A DNA stretch of 64,000 nt from an uncultured Flavobacteriales bacterium. GTDB lineage: Bacteria > Bacteroidota > Bacteroidia > Flavobacteriales_D > Crocinitomicaceae. The translations under genes and the position numbers were made by a program. The stretch spans positions 1-64,000 of the forward strand of contig CAJQPA010000018.1 of assembly GCA_905480145.1 (NCBI GenBank), read 5' to 3'. A model generated the notes under the pieces. It had not been told where the DNA came from, did not search any database, and worked only from the letters and a program-made list of their open reading frames with translations. This document shows, piece by piece, positions 26,840-35,480 of this stretch; the first letter of the stretch is position 1; each line of letters begins with the position of its first letter.

Positions 26840-28033
26840 TTGAACGATTTGAACATTTCGCCATATCAGTCCACAAAAACCTGTGTTATTATCCCTACTT
26901 ATAATAACGAAAAAACAGTTGCTGTTGTCATCGATAAGGTGTTGAAAATCATTCAGAATAACACAGAGATAATTGTTGTAAATGATGGTTCAACAGATAG
27001 TACTAAAAAGCAACTACAAGCTTATAAGAACAAAGTAGTTCTAATTGAGTACGCAAAGAATGTAGGCAAAGGCAATGCGCTTAGAAAAGGATTTGAGAAG
27101 GCTATAGAGCTTGGATACAAGCACGCATTAACCATTGATTCGGATGGACAACATTATCCTGAAGACATTCCGTTAATGATGAATTCTCTTTCTGAAAATC
27201 CCGGAAATGTAATTATGGGATCTAGAAATATGAATCAAAGTACAGTGCCCGGAAAAAGTTCTTTTGGCAATCGATTTTCAAATTTCTGGTTTTATGCCGA
27301 AACATTTATTAAGCTTCCCGATACACAGACAGGTTTTAGGATTTATCCGCTTGACCCTATCAAAAAAATGAGACTTTTCACGACAAAATTTGAATTAGAG
27401 ATTGAAGTTATCGTAAGGCTAGCTTGGAAAAAAATTGGGTTCAAGGCGGTTCCAGTAAGCGTTTTATATGATCCCGATGAAAGGGTGTCACATTTTAGAC
27501 CTGGAAGAGATTTCTTTAGAATTAGTGTTTTAAATACAGTTCTATTTACATGTGCATTACTTTACCATCATCCTAAAAGAATAGTATCAAAACAAACCTT
27601 CAAAGCAATAAAAGAGGAGGCTATTAAACCACAAGAATCAAATATAAAAAAGGCACTTTCTCTTGGATTTGGGTGTTTTATGGGGGTAATTCCTATTTGG
27701 GGATTTCAACTTCTGATAGGAATTCCTTTGGCTATATTTTTTAAATTAAACAAAGTTCTTTTCATTACCGCAGCAAACATTTCAATTCCTCCAATGATAC
27801 CTCTAGTGATTTACGGAAGTTTTTTAACAGGACAGCAAGTAATTGAAGGAGCTATTGATCATAGCCAAATTTGGTCTATGTCAACTGATAACATCAAAGA
27901 CAACGTAATTCAATATGCCATAGGCGCAGTGATATTGGCCATTACAATGTTTATTACCGTTACTTCAATCAGTTATATTCTATTCAAAATTTTCAGAAAA
28001 GAACCAGTTAAGCTGGCTGATAAAAAGCACTGA
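26840..28033 (+). CDS. GT2 glycosyltransferase fused to DUF2062
   Basis: A 397-residue protein. Residues ~14-240 are a GT-A family 2 glycosyltransferase of the dolichyl-phosphate-mannose-synthase type: VIIPTYNNEKTV, VVNDGSTDSTKK, and DSD at residues 100-102 as the DxD. Residues ~265-395 form DUF2062 with membrane helices (PIWGFQLLIGIPLAIFFKL). This fusion occurs in flexirubin/aryl-polyene loci of Flavobacteria and may glycosylate the product or a lipid acceptor. The start is a TTG at 26840; no in-frame ATG exists near the N-terminus. It converges on, and overlaps by 26 bases, the last gene of the polyene operon. Confidence 0.87.
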   Translation: MNDLNISPYQSTKTCVIIPTYNNEKTVAVVIDKVLKIIQNNTEIIVVNDGSTDSTKKQLQAYKNKVVLIEYAKNVGKGNALRKGFEKAIELGYKHALTIDSDGQHYPEDIPLMMNSLSENPGNVIMGSRNMNQSTVPGKSSFGNRFSNFWFYAETFIKLPDTQTGFRIYPLDPIKKMRLFTTKFELEIEVIVRLAWKKIGFKAVPVSVLYDPDERVSHFRPGRDFFRISVLNTVLFTCALLYHHPKRIVSKQTFKAIKEEAIKPQESNIKKALSLGFGCFMGVIPIWGFQLLIGIPLAIFFKLNKVLFITAANISIPPMIPLVIYGSFLTGQQVIEGAIDHSQIWSMSTDNIKDNVIQYAIGAVILAITMFITVTSISYILFKIFRKEPVKLADKKH

Positions 28034-28379
28034 TTTTAAGGTAAATCACATCTTTTGTTCGAATTTGAGCAGATACTTTGTATCGATTTTCTTCTGTAAG
28101 AGAATAATTGATTGCGACAAGAACCTCCTTTGTTTCTCTAGGATTTAGAATCGCCAAAAATTTGCAATTTCCCATTGTGACAAGATTCAACGAAGAGTTC
28201 GTCACTTTTGACATCAATTCTTTCACTATTTCCATTTGAACAACCCCCGGTGTAATAGGATTGTCAGGAAAATGTCCCTCAAATATTTTATGATCGCCAT
28301 TCAGCTCTATGTTAAAATTTGCTGTACTCTCTGAAAGATCTTCGCTCTTTACAGTATAAAAATTATTTTGAAATAACAT
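28008..28379 (-). CDS. Hot-dog 3-hydroxyacyl-ACP dehydratase-like protein (ApeI type)
   Basis: A 123-residue single hot-dog domain with the FabA/FabZ-type active-site segment GHFPDNPITPGVVQMEI. In place of the standard MPGV it has ITPGV, and the family's Glu on the central helix is at MEIVKE. In aryl-polyene systems a small second dehydratase subunit (ApeI) pairs with the other dehydratase to remove water in each elongation round. It is the last gene of the 15-gene operon, starting in a TAATG overlap with the LolA-like gene. Confidence 0.8.
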   Translation of the reverse strand: MLFQNNFYTVKSEDLSESTANFNIELNGDHKIFEGHFPDNPITPGVVQMEIVKELMSKVTNSSLNLVTMGNCKFLAILNPRETKEVLVAINYSLTEENRYKVSAQIRTKDVIYLKISAFYQPA

Positions 28380-29002
28380 TAAAATTGGGTGAATTTAGAT
28401 TCAGAAATTGGTTGATTGAATACTACAGAAGTAAATTTATAAGTCACATAATCCTGCTCGGTTTCTAGCATTTTTATATTATCCAAAGCTAAATTAGATT
28501 TATTAAACACTAGTTCTATTGCACTAATATATTTTCTAATTGTTGACTTATTTGGCGCAAGCACTAACTTATATTGAGTTTTTGATTGATAATATAGAAT
28601 CGAAAAATCTTTTTGATTTAAAAATTCATGGCTCAATAGTCCGAGCATTAAAGACTGCATTTTTTTTGCAATTTGGTTACTCCCAGGACGCTCAACAATT
28701 TTGCCCTTTTGCATCATTTTAACAGAAGCTCCATCAATCAAAACGATTTCAGAATTTGGCGTTTTCTTTTCCCATCGAATTTTACTTTCTTTTTTATACC
28801 TTAATATTCCGCTTCCAAATTTTGGTGCATTGAACATGCTAGAAACAACCGTCTCTTTAAATGACGCTGCTATTGTTTTAGTTGCGGCCGCTTTTTTATG
28901 GAGTTTTATCTTACATTCATTAGAATTATTCATCACAGAAAAGGACTGCGCGGTAGTAAATTGCGAACACATTAAAAGTAAAACGATTAATATTTTATTC
29001 AT
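28379..29002 (-). CDS. LolA-like outer-membrane carrier protein
   Basis: A 207-residue exported protein with signal peptide (KILIVLLLMCSQFTTA, cut before QS) and the LolA-fold pattern: KTIAASFKETVVSS, GILRYKKESKIRWEKK, VLIDGASVKMMQKGK and a C-terminal half-barrel. LolA carries lipoproteins. The LolA-like protein of aryl-polyene loci is thought to move the polyene lipid or an intermediate across the periplasm together with the MMPL exporter. Overlaps with both neighbours (8 bases with the deacetylase, 1 with the dehydratase) place it firmly in the operon. Confidence 0.85.
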   Translation of the reverse strand: MNKILIVLLLMCSQFTTAQSFSVMNNSNECKIKLHKKAAATKTIAASFKETVVSSMFNAPKFGSGILRYKKESKIRWEKKTPNSEIVLIDGASVKMMQKGKIVERPGSNQIAKKMQSLMLGLLSHEFLNQKDFSILYYQSKTQYKLVLAPNKSTIRKYISAIELVFNKSNLALDNIKMLETEQDYVTYKFTSVVFNQPISESKFTQF

Positions 29003-29765
29003 CGAATAGCGTTTTTATTTCCTCCTTAGAAACAAATATAATACCATTATTTTGTACTTCAGTAATATACGTTTGAAGTGAATCTGAAGTCACTTTTAAT
29101 GTATCATGAAACAAAACAATATCTCCTTTTCTCGTTTTAAGAACTAATCTCTTAACCATTTTCTCTGAAGTCTTATAAATTGTATCATAACTCCTTAATC
29201 TCCAGCCAATACAGCGTGTTTTCAAACGTTCAACCGCCCTTGTATAGTTCGGAGTGGTATACCCAATTGGAGGTCTGAAAAGACTAGGTCGATCCTTACA
29301 CACTTTGTTTAATACAATGTCTGCCTTTCTGCATTCTTTAACGATTTCATTTGTAGAAGAAAAGGCCATGAAATTATTATGTGAATATGAATGATTTCCT
29401 ATTAAATGGCCACACTTTACAATCTTATCGGCTATTGCTCTATTCTGCTCCACTTTTTCACCAATAAGGAAGAACAAAGCTCCAATATTATTCTTTTCTA
29501 GAATTTCCAGTATTTTTTCAGTAATTACTGAATCTGGCCCATCATCAAATGTCAACAATACCTTGTCCGATGCCAATTTATTTATTGAAGGAACAAAGTA
29601 ACGCAATTTTAAAAATACAACTCCACATCCTATGATCAATATTAGAATAAGAAAAGTGCAAATTAACACGGGATAGAAATATTCTGAATCGTTGAGAAAG
29701 TAAAATTCAAAAATGAAAATTAACAGAAAGAAGAAAGAATTGACCTTATGCTTCACTTTTTGCAA
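28995..29765 (-). CDS. Membrane-anchored polysaccharide deacetylase-family (CE4/NodB) protein
   Basis: A 256-residue protein with one or two N-terminal hydrophobic helices (residues ~10-25 and ~33-53) followed by a NodB domain. All CE4 motifs are intact: LLTFDDGPDS (catalytic base and metal Asp), IGNHSYSHNNFM (metal histidines), FRPPIGYTTP and GWRLRSYDT, with LFHD near the end (VLFHDTLK). Such enzymes remove N- or O-acyl groups from sugars. Within the polyene operon the target may be a glycan or sugar head group carrying the polyene. It overlaps the upstream ketosynthase-like gene by 20 bases. Confidence 0.9.
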   Translation of the reverse strand: MQKVKHKVNSFFFLLIFIFEFYFLNDSEYFYPVLICTFLILILIIGCGVVFLKLRYFVPSINKLASDKVLLTFDDGPDSVITEKILEILEKNNIGALFFLIGEKVEQNRAIADKIVKCGHLIGNHSYSHNNFMAFSSTNEIVKECRKADIVLNKVCKDRPSLFRPPIGYTTPNYTRAVERLKTRCIGWRLRSYDTIYKTSEKMVKRLVLKTRKGDIVLFHDTLKVTSDSLQTYITEVQNNGIIFVSKEEIKTLFDE

Positions 29766-30669
29766 TTAGTATTAATCCTAAACCGCTCTTCAACATACCA
29801 TTGACAATTAACACGTGTTTCTTATTGCTCCCTTTCAAATAATCATGAGCAATATGAGTAGCTACAGCAGATGCACTAAAATTAATCCCTGTGAATTCCA
29901 GGTAGTTCAAATTATTCGAATTCTCTTCGATCAATTTAGAATTGACATCACTGTGCAATATTAAATCTATATCGGAATTATTAAGTTTATTCTGCGCCAG
30001 AAAATTGTTTATTTCACCATCAATATCTTCTGTATCGAATGAAACATGAACATTCTTAATTCCTATTCTGGATTCTACAATATCATTGGAAAAAATGAAA
30101 AATGCAGAGCTTGAAGTCAAAGGATATTTATCAGAAATTAACTCTGGTTGTAACTCATTTAAAAAAGGAATGAATTCATCTGCTGCTCCAATTAGAACAT
30201 TCGACTTTCCTTCTTTTAAACACATCATTCCATCCAACAATGACAATTCAAAAGAAACATTATTTTGTGTGTGCGTCATGTTATAGCCGTGATTCTTCAT
30301 TGCTAGTGATATCTGACCACCAATCGTGTTATGTGTTGATTGAATAAAAGATGTTGGTGAAAGTAAGTCACTCATAGCGGTGTTAAAGTTCAAAAGAAAC
30401 TTTTCAGTATCCTTTAGACAACCTAAACCAGTACCAACAATTACCGCATCAATTTCCTCGTCTAACTGTTTTTGACAATCGAGTGAGTTCGTTAACCCCA
30501 TTCTAAGAATAGGACTCAACCTACGCAATGCCAAAGGAGAAATGAACTCTTTATAATTCGGCTTGATTAGTTCAGATTTGGAATTTATTCCTTTAAGTGA
30601 ATCATAAAGATTATCGCATTCAAAGGAGTCTTGAAATGAAATGGTGGATATTGCTTTTATATAATACAT
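29746..30669 (-). CDS. Ketosynthase-like protein without active-site Cys (chain-length-factor type)
   Basis: A 307-residue thiolase-fold protein related to beta-ketoacyl synthases but shortened by about 100 residues. The segment STHNTIGGQISLAMKNHGYN matches the flexirubin/polyene ketosynthase-like family. At the position of the nucleophilic Cys it has Asn/Val (THTQNNVSFE, residues ~132-140). The C-terminal HAT and GH motifs are not recognisable. It probably acts as a non-catalytic partner (chain length factor) of the adjacent ketosynthase (30674-31843), comparable with ApeC, or as a structural subunit. Which ketosynthase it pairs with is inference from adjacency (gap 4 bases). Confidence 0.8.
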   Translation of the reverse strand: MYYIKAISTISFQDSFECDNLYDSLKGINSKSELIKPNYKEFISPLALRRLSPILRMGLTNSLDCQKQLDEEIDAVIVGTGLGCLKDTEKFLLNFNTAMSDLLSPTSFIQSTHNTIGGQISLAMKNHGYNMTHTQNNVSFELSLLDGMMCLKEGKSNVLIGAADEFIPFLNELQPELISDKYPLTSSSAFFIFSNDIVESRIGIKNVHVSFDTEDIDGEINNFLAQNKLNNSDIDLILHSDVNSKLIEENSNNLNYLEFTGINFSASAVATHIAHDYLKGSNKKHVLIVNGMLKSGLGLILIAKSEA

Positions 30670-30673
30670 TAAG

Positions 30674-31843
30674 TTATTTTCCTAAAATAATTGATGAGCA
30701 GTTCCCGCCAAATCCAAATGAATTAGAAAGTACATTGTTTATTTTTCTTCCTTCTTCATATGTTAATTGAGGAGTTAATTTTGTTTCTTCAATGGGAGTA
30801 GAGAAATTCAGATTAGGCAGAAGCAATCCTTTTTTAATGGCCATTATTGAAAATACAACTTCGATACCTCCAGAAGCTGCCAATGTATGTCCCGTGAATG
30901 CTTTTGTTGAACTAAATGCGGGAATCGAAGATCCAAAAACCGCCTTTATAGCATGTGACTCCGAAAGATCATTGTTCGGAGTTGCTGTTCCATGTGCATT
31001 AATATAATCAATATCTGCTGGCTTCAAATTTGCTATGCCCAACGCCTCTTTCATCGCTAATTGAGCTCCGTAGCCATTTTCAGAAGAAGCTGTTTGATGA
31101 TGAGCATCCGAAGTACTCCCCCATCCTTTCAATTCAACAATAGGATCTTTATTTGTTTTTGCAATTGACTTTTCAGATTCCAAAACAATAAACCCTGCTC
31201 CTTCACCCAAATTAAGTCCTTGACGCGAATTATCAAATGGTCGACACCATTCACTATCATTGATCATTAAAGATCGAAACCCGTTCATTGTAAACAATGT
31301 TAAGCTATCTGTACCTCCGACTACAACACGATCAAGAATTCCATTTTTAATCATTCTTGCTCCCATCATTATGGCGTTGTTTGCCGACGAACAGGCCGTA
31401 GAAATCGTATTGACAAAATCACTAATTCCCAATTCTCTGGCTATTCCATGAGAAGAAACACCACTCGAATGATCTGCATAAGCACTTGGGCTAATCATTT
31501 GTCCATCAATGTACTTTTTATGCTCTTTTTCAGTTAAATCCATACCTCCCACAGAAGTTCCTGAGATAAGACCAGTTTTAACACCTTTTATTATTTTGTG
31601 ACCTTCAAATGCTTTTTTTGCGGCAACCATACCTAGAATAGCTGTTCTAGAACCTGAATTATGCAAAGCATATTTAGTGCGTAACTCTTCGTTCGACATT
31701 TTTACAACACCCAACTTATAAGCTTTGGTAGACTCTGTATCACCATTGGCAATTCCTGTGCGCATCGCTTTAAATGCACTTAAAGACTCTTCACCTTCTC
31801 CAATTGCTGAGATCAAACCATAGCCTGTTACGAAAATTTTCAT
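30674..31843 (-). CDS. Beta-ketoacyl-ACP synthase (KAS II/FabF-like)
   Basis: A 389-residue condensing enzyme with a complete Cys-His-His triad: Cys151 in ISTACSSANNA, His284 in NAHGTATPN and His319 in STKAFTGHTL. The GFGG turn (NSFGFGGNC) closes the fold. It extends an acyl-ACP with malonyl-ACP. In the operon it lies between an ACP gene (adjacent, no gap) and the Cys-less ketosynthase-like gene, suggesting a KS/CLF pair as in aryl-polyene synthases. Confidence 0.94.
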   Translation of the reverse strand: MKIFVTGYGLISAIGEGEESLSAFKAMRTGIANGDTESTKAYKLGVVKMSNEELRTKYALHNSGSRTAILGMVAAKKAFEGHKIIKGVKTGLISGTSVGGMDLTEKEHKKYIDGQMISPSAYADHSSGVSSHGIARELGISDFVNTISTACSSANNAIMMGARMIKNGILDRVVVGGTDSLTLFTMNGFRSLMINDSEWCRPFDNSRQGLNLGEGAGFIVLESEKSIAKTNKDPIVELKGWGSTSDAHHQTASSENGYGAQLAMKEALGIANLKPADIDYINAHGTATPNNDLSESHAIKAVFGSSIPAFSSTKAFTGHTLAASGGIEVVFSIMAIKKGLLLPNLNFSTPIEETKLTPQLTYEEGRKINNVLSNSFGFGGNCSSIILGK

Positions 31844-32101
31844 TTACGCCTTATTCTTACTAATATATTCAGCAAATGAGTTAATTGATTGAAAAATTTC
31901 TTTTCCCTCACTTGGATCCTTGATGGTAATACCATAATTCTGCTCTAGTAAAACAATAAATTCTAAAGCATCTATTGAGTCTAATCCAATTCCATCTTCC
32001 CCAAACAATGGCATTTCATCCTTAATATCAACTGGCGATAGGTCTTCTAAGTTTAATTGTTCAATTATTTGAGCTTTCAATTTTTCTTTTAATTCAGTCA
32101 T
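31844..32101 (-). CDS. Acyl carrier protein 1
   Basis: An 85-residue acidic acyl carrier protein. The phosphopantetheine Ser lies in GIGLDSIDALEF (LDS-I rather than the common DSL). The pI-lowering residue run and the LEFIVLLEQNYGI helix fit. It is expected to be activated by the phosphopantetheinyl transferase at 50216-50767. It directly abuts the ketosynthase gene at 30674-31843, which it probably serves. It is one of two ACPs of the locus; the other is at 35481-35738. Confidence 0.93.
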   Translation of the reverse strand: MTELKEKLKAQIIEQLNLEDLSPVDIKDEMPLFGEDGIGLDSIDALEFIVLLEQNYGITIKDPSEGKEIFQSINSFAEYISKNKA

Positions 32102-32104
32102 TTC

Positions 32105-32689
32105 CTATTGGTTATAAATATCTAATAATTCTTTTTCTGTTGTTTTGGCACCGTCATTTGTCATAAGAAACATGGTACAGTCTTGCTCACTGTTTTTATT
32201 CTCTACCCAACCGCAAAGGCAAGCCTTTGCGCCTTTACTAAAGTAAAAATTTATTTGCTCCAAATAGAGTTCAGGAGAATATTTTTCGTTAATAATAAAA
32301 ATATTTTCTCCAAACCATTTATTAAAAATAGCTAACTCTCCAGTCATTATGTTAGGTAATGTATAAACAAATAAAGATGGGCTTGGGCTTTCATTCTCAG
32401 AATAACTCGTCAAGAATTTTTTATCCGTTTCGATGCTTGATCCTGAATTAGCAAATATCAAGGATACATCATCCTCTCCAAACTTTTCAAAATCAACAGT
32501 GTCTTTTAAAATTGTGAACGATAATATTGCCATTTTAGACAAATCATCCATTTTGTAAAACTTAGGATAATTTAACCCAAGTTCTAAATACAACTCTTTC
32601 GTCCAATTCTCAGAGTTAGACAGACCAATTGGCTGTTTTACTCCATTTAAGAACACTGCTCCTTTCTCTATTTTACAACTATAAATCAT
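32105..32689 (-). CDS. Truncated ketosynthase N-terminal-like protein, non-catalytic
   Basis: A 194-residue protein related to the N-terminal half of beta-ketoacyl synthases (pattern VSLIFANSGSSIETDKKF, then SLFVYTLPNIMTGELAIFNKW split by position). The nucleophilic elbow is replaced (IINEKYSPELY instead of a TACSS-type loop) and the whole C-terminal half is absent. Short KS-like proteins of this kind recur in flexirubin and aryl-polyene loci. A scaffold or ACP-binding role is possible. It overlaps the next full ketosynthase gene (ATGA), so the two products are made together. It is not a broken gene: the frame is intact and the length typical for this subfamily. Confidence 0.75.
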   Translation of the reverse strand: MIYSCKIEKGAVFLNGVKQPIGLSNSENWTKELYLELGLNYPKFYKMDDLSKMAILSFTILKDTVDFEKFGEDDVSLIFANSGSSIETDKKFLTSYSENESPSPSLFVYTLPNIMTGELAIFNKWFGENIFIINEKYSPELYLEQINFYFSKGAKACLCGWVENKNSEQDCTMFLMTNDGAKTTEKELLDIYNQ

Positions 32690-33771
32690 GTTATACTTTG
32701 AATTATTAGAGAAGCATTTCCACCTCCAAAGCCAGATCCAGTTTTCAAAATAGTTCTGACCTCGGTTTTAAGATTATTTTCTAAAATGTTGATTTTACCG
32801 CTCACACCAACCTCTTCAATTCCTATATTCTTAATCAAAATTTGGTGTTCCATCATTTTCATGGAACAAATAACTTCAATTACTCCTGCTGCGCCAAGGG
32901 TGTGACCAAAAAATCCTTTCATACTATTCAATGGAATTGAATTCATACCCAAACGATCAAAAGCAATGCTTTCCATTTCATCGTTAAATATTGTACCTGT
33001 GCCGTGACCTGAGATAAAGTCAATGGATTCAGTATTAACTTTTGATCGTTCTAATGTTTTATTGATAGAACGAAATAAGCCTTCTCCGGTTCTTGATGGG
33101 CCCGAAATATGATTTGCATCATTGCTTGAAGAGCCACCTAGATATTTAGCAGTAAAAGTTTTACCTAAATTGTTTTTAGAAAGTAGAACAGCACCTGCCG
33201 CTTCACCAAGGTTTATACCCTTTCTTGACTTATCAAACGGTCTTGTTACTTCATTACTAATAGCATAAAGGGACTGAAAACCAAATGTTACAAAATCAGA
33301 TAGCACGTCAATCCCTATAACAATTACGTTATCAAATAATCCATGAGAAATATAATCTGCTGCCGTATTGATTGCCAGAATTCCAGAAATACATGCATTT
33401 GAAATTATAAGTGGATCTCCATGATTATTCAATTTACTCTTAATGATCTTGCGAGTAGACACGAATGAATCATTCGGTATTACTTCAATATCAGCTTTAG
33501 TAGAACTTATGATAATTTTGGTTGATTTTTCAGCTACCATATCGCCATATAGATCAATCAATTGATCGCAAGTCCTATTCAACAATTCGATATAATGATT
33601 GTCACTTGAAAGGTCTCGAATTTTTCCAAGAGGAATATTCTCATTCTTATTACCTACTTCCACCGCCGTTTGTATACCCGAGTCACCAGCGACCATTTTT
33701 TGAAAAATTTGCTCCTCGCTATTTCCCAAAGGTGTGATTATTGATCCGTATGAAATAAACACTTCTTTCAT
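32686..33771 (-). CDS. Beta-ketoacyl-ACP synthase
   Basis: A 361-residue condensing enzyme with Cys127 (ISNACISGILA), His256 (SGHGTGTIFND) and His290 (SMKGFFGHTLG), so the triad is complete. It is shorter than FabF (about 410) and more divergent, matching the second ketosynthase class of aryl-polyene loci. It is ATGA-coupled both to the thioesterase gene upstream and to the truncated ketosynthase downstream. Its division of labour with the other two ketosynthases cannot be read from sequence; loading of the aryl starter or early elongation is possible. Confidence 0.9.
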   Translation of the reverse strand: MKEVFISYGSIITPLGNSEEQIFQKMVAGDSGIQTAVEVGNKNENIPLGKIRDLSSDNHYIELLNRTCDQLIDLYGDMVAEKSTKIIISSTKADIEVIPNDSFVSTRKIIKSKLNNHGDPLIISNACISGILAINTAADYISHGLFDNVIVIGIDVLSDFVTFGFQSLYAISNEVTRPFDKSRKGINLGEAAGAVLLSKNNLGKTFTAKYLGGSSSNDANHISGPSRTGEGLFRSINKTLERSKVNTESIDFISGHGTGTIFNDEMESIAFDRLGMNSIPLNSMKGFFGHTLGAAGVIEVICSMKMMEHQILIKNIGIEEVGVSGKINILENNLKTEVRTILKTGSGFGGGNASLIIQSIT

Positions 33772-34217
33772 TCAGACCAATTTTGTTTATTTTCCCATTC
33801 TTTATAAAATTCGGGTTTAGATAATTCTAAAATTCTTGTTTTCTCATGTAAAAATACTTGTGTCGTGGTTCCAACTGCTGCTAACTCCTTAGTGTCTAAA
33901 TTATAGATGTCGTAATGAAAAATAATTTTAGCCGCATCACGAAATTCTAATTTAACCGTAATTCCGACTTTTTGACCATAATAAACCGATGCTTTGTGGT
34001 TAATATTTGAATTAACGATTGGAATGAAAAATCCATGACCATATACATCTAAATACTCCATTTTGAATTGCCTCCCGAATTCTTCCCTAGCATCTTCCAT
34101 GAATTTTAGATAATTCCCATGCCATACAACTCCCATTGCATCGGTCTCACTGAATCTAACAGCAAGTTCAATCGTTGTTTCAAGTGACTTCACGTTATTA
34201 CAATTTTCATCTGACAT
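33768..34217 (-). CDS. 4HBT-type acyl-CoA/acyl-ACP thioesterase
   Basis: A 149-residue hot-dog thioesterase of the YbgC/4-hydroxybenzoyl-CoA thioesterase group. The signature VRFSETDAMGVVWHGNYLKFMEDARE (residues ~16-41) holds the catalytic Asp (ETDAMG), WHGNYL and the following Glu. ApeK-like thioesterases are regular members of aryl-polyene loci and may release or proofread the chain. The start lies inside the end of the dehydratase gene (28-base overlap) and the stop overlaps the next ketosynthase by ATGA. Confidence 0.88.
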   Translation of the reverse strand: MSDENCNNVKSLETTIELAVRFSETDAMGVVWHGNYLKFMEDAREEFGRQFKMEYLDVYGHGFFIPIVNSNINHKASVYYGQKVGITVKLEFRDAAKIIFHYDIYNLDTKELAAVGTTTQVFLHEKTRILELSKPEFYKEWENKQNWSE

Positions 34218-34612
34218 TCCAATAAAATTTCGCCATCACATTCAACCTCACCTTGAATTAATGAAACACGATCAAATGTGCTCAGAACAGAAACTTTCGT
34301 AATTAACTCATCATTCGATTTTGCCACGCCAAAAACTTTCAGCTTAGAAACTGCACCAATAAAACCAAGTTGCGGCTCATTATTTCCTTTTTGCTGACTG
34401 ACATACCCAAATCCAGCTGCACAAGTCTGGGCAACATTTTCAATTAAAGCTCCTTCAGAAACAATGTTGTTTTCAATGAAAACATTGTCTTGTTGCACTT
34501 GAAATGAAGTCTTAAAACCTTCTACCTCGTTTGCCACAAGTAGTTTGTCAATCATAACAAATGGTGCTCTTTGAGGTATAATATTTAAAATGTTTTTTTT
34601 ACTAACTAGCAT
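34190..34612 (-). CDS. Hot-dog dehydratase-like protein (ApeP/FabZ type)
   Basis: A 140-residue hot-dog protein with the FabZ-like opening IPQRAPFVMIDKLL and a central helix SEGALIENVAQTCAAGFGY, in which the Glu takes the catalytic acid position. The usual GHFPxxPxxPG loop is degenerate (VFIENNIVSE). In the aryl-polyene systems ApeP-like subunits pair with the smaller ApeI-like subunit; here the partner would be 28008-28379, which has the GHFP loop. The complementary halves suggest a heteromeric dehydratase. That is inference. Confidence 0.8.
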   Translation of the reverse strand: MLVSKKNILNIIPQRAPFVMIDKLLVANEVEGFKTSFQVQQDNVFIENNIVSEGALIENVAQTCAAGFGYVSQQKGNNEPQLGFIGAVSKLKVFGVAKSNDELITKVSVLSTFDRVSLIQGEVECDGEILLECQMKIVIT

Positions 34613-35471
34613 AATACTTATAAAAATTGAACCACTGCGTAGGATATTTGCGTGTCATTTCACCTAGACTCTCTACATATGATTTGGCAATTAAATCAGC
34701 ACTCGTACCTTTCTCAAGAGGATCGGTTGCAAATAAATCATAGTGTGTTTTAGCACCTTTAACAGCATAGACAAATACTACAGGCACATTAAATTTTTCA
34801 GCTAAGATAAATGGTCCTGCTGGAAAATTTGTTTTATTGTCTAAAAAATCTAATTCGAATGTTTTACCCTCTTCACTGCACCTATCCGCATGAATTGCAA
34901 TAAACTCATTCTTTTTCAGTGCACGATGAATTAACACCAAATGAGACATGTCATCTTTAATCGGAATAAGATTATACTTTGCTCCCCCAGTTTTCATCTC
35001 AATAAAAGACTTTACTTTCTGTACCTCAGCATCTAACATCACTATGTTAATCGTATTGGTTATTCTTTCATGAATCAAATTTCCGGCAATTTCCCAGTTA
35101 CCCAAATGTGCAGAAATTAATATCGCTCCTCTATTATTTTTATTTAAATCACTTAACACTTTTTCATTGTTGAATGTATGTGTGTAGCTATTCTTCCGCT
35201 TAGTATACATTGCAATGCGGTCAATTAAACTTTGCCCGAAATTGTAAAAATTTTTGATTGCTAACTTTTTAGCTTCTCGTTTACTTTTTGACAATCCTAC
35301 AGTATAAAATTGAATTAAGGCCTCACGGTGTTTTAAGGAAAAAAGATAGTAATAATACGAAACGAAATAGCAAAACAAATATGATATACTGATTCCGAGA
35401 AAATTAATGCAAAAAATGAAAAACTTATAGCCCATTAATGAACCCTGCGTTTTACCATCCCATTTTTTCAT
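34602..35471 (-). CDS. LpxL/HtrB-family acyltransferase
   Basis: A 289-residue membrane acyltransferase of the lipid A biosynthesis acyltransferase family. It has an N-terminal hydrophobic segment (residues ~15-37, FFIFCINFLGISISYLFCYF-like), the active-site motif ISAHLGNWEIAG (His with the downstream Glu) and AIHADRCSEEGKTFE. In aryl-polyene loci such an enzyme is thought to attach an acyl chain or the polyene itself to a lipid acceptor. It lies between an ACP gene and the dehydratase in the operon, overlapping the latter by 11 bases. Confidence 0.87.
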   Translation of the reverse strand: MKKWDGKTQGSLMGYKFFIFCINFLGISISYLFCYFVSYYYYLFSLKHREALIQFYTVGLSKSKREAKKLAIKNFYNFGQSLIDRIAMYTKRKNSYTHTFNNEKVLSDLNKNNRGAILISAHLGNWEIAGNLIHERITNTINIVMLDAEVQKVKSFIEMKTGGAKYNLIPIKDDMSHLVLIHRALKKNEFIAIHADRCSEEGKTFELDFLDNKTNFPAGPFILAEKFNVPVVFVYAVKGAKTHYDLFATDPLEKGTSADLIAKSYVESLGEMTRKYPTQWFNFYKYYAS

Positions 35472-35480
35472 TCTTAGAGG

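Noticed and set aside
32105-32689. Pseudogene of a ketosynthase
   Set aside because: The frame is intact, its start overlaps the upstream stop neatly, and short KS-like proteins of this kind recur in related loci.
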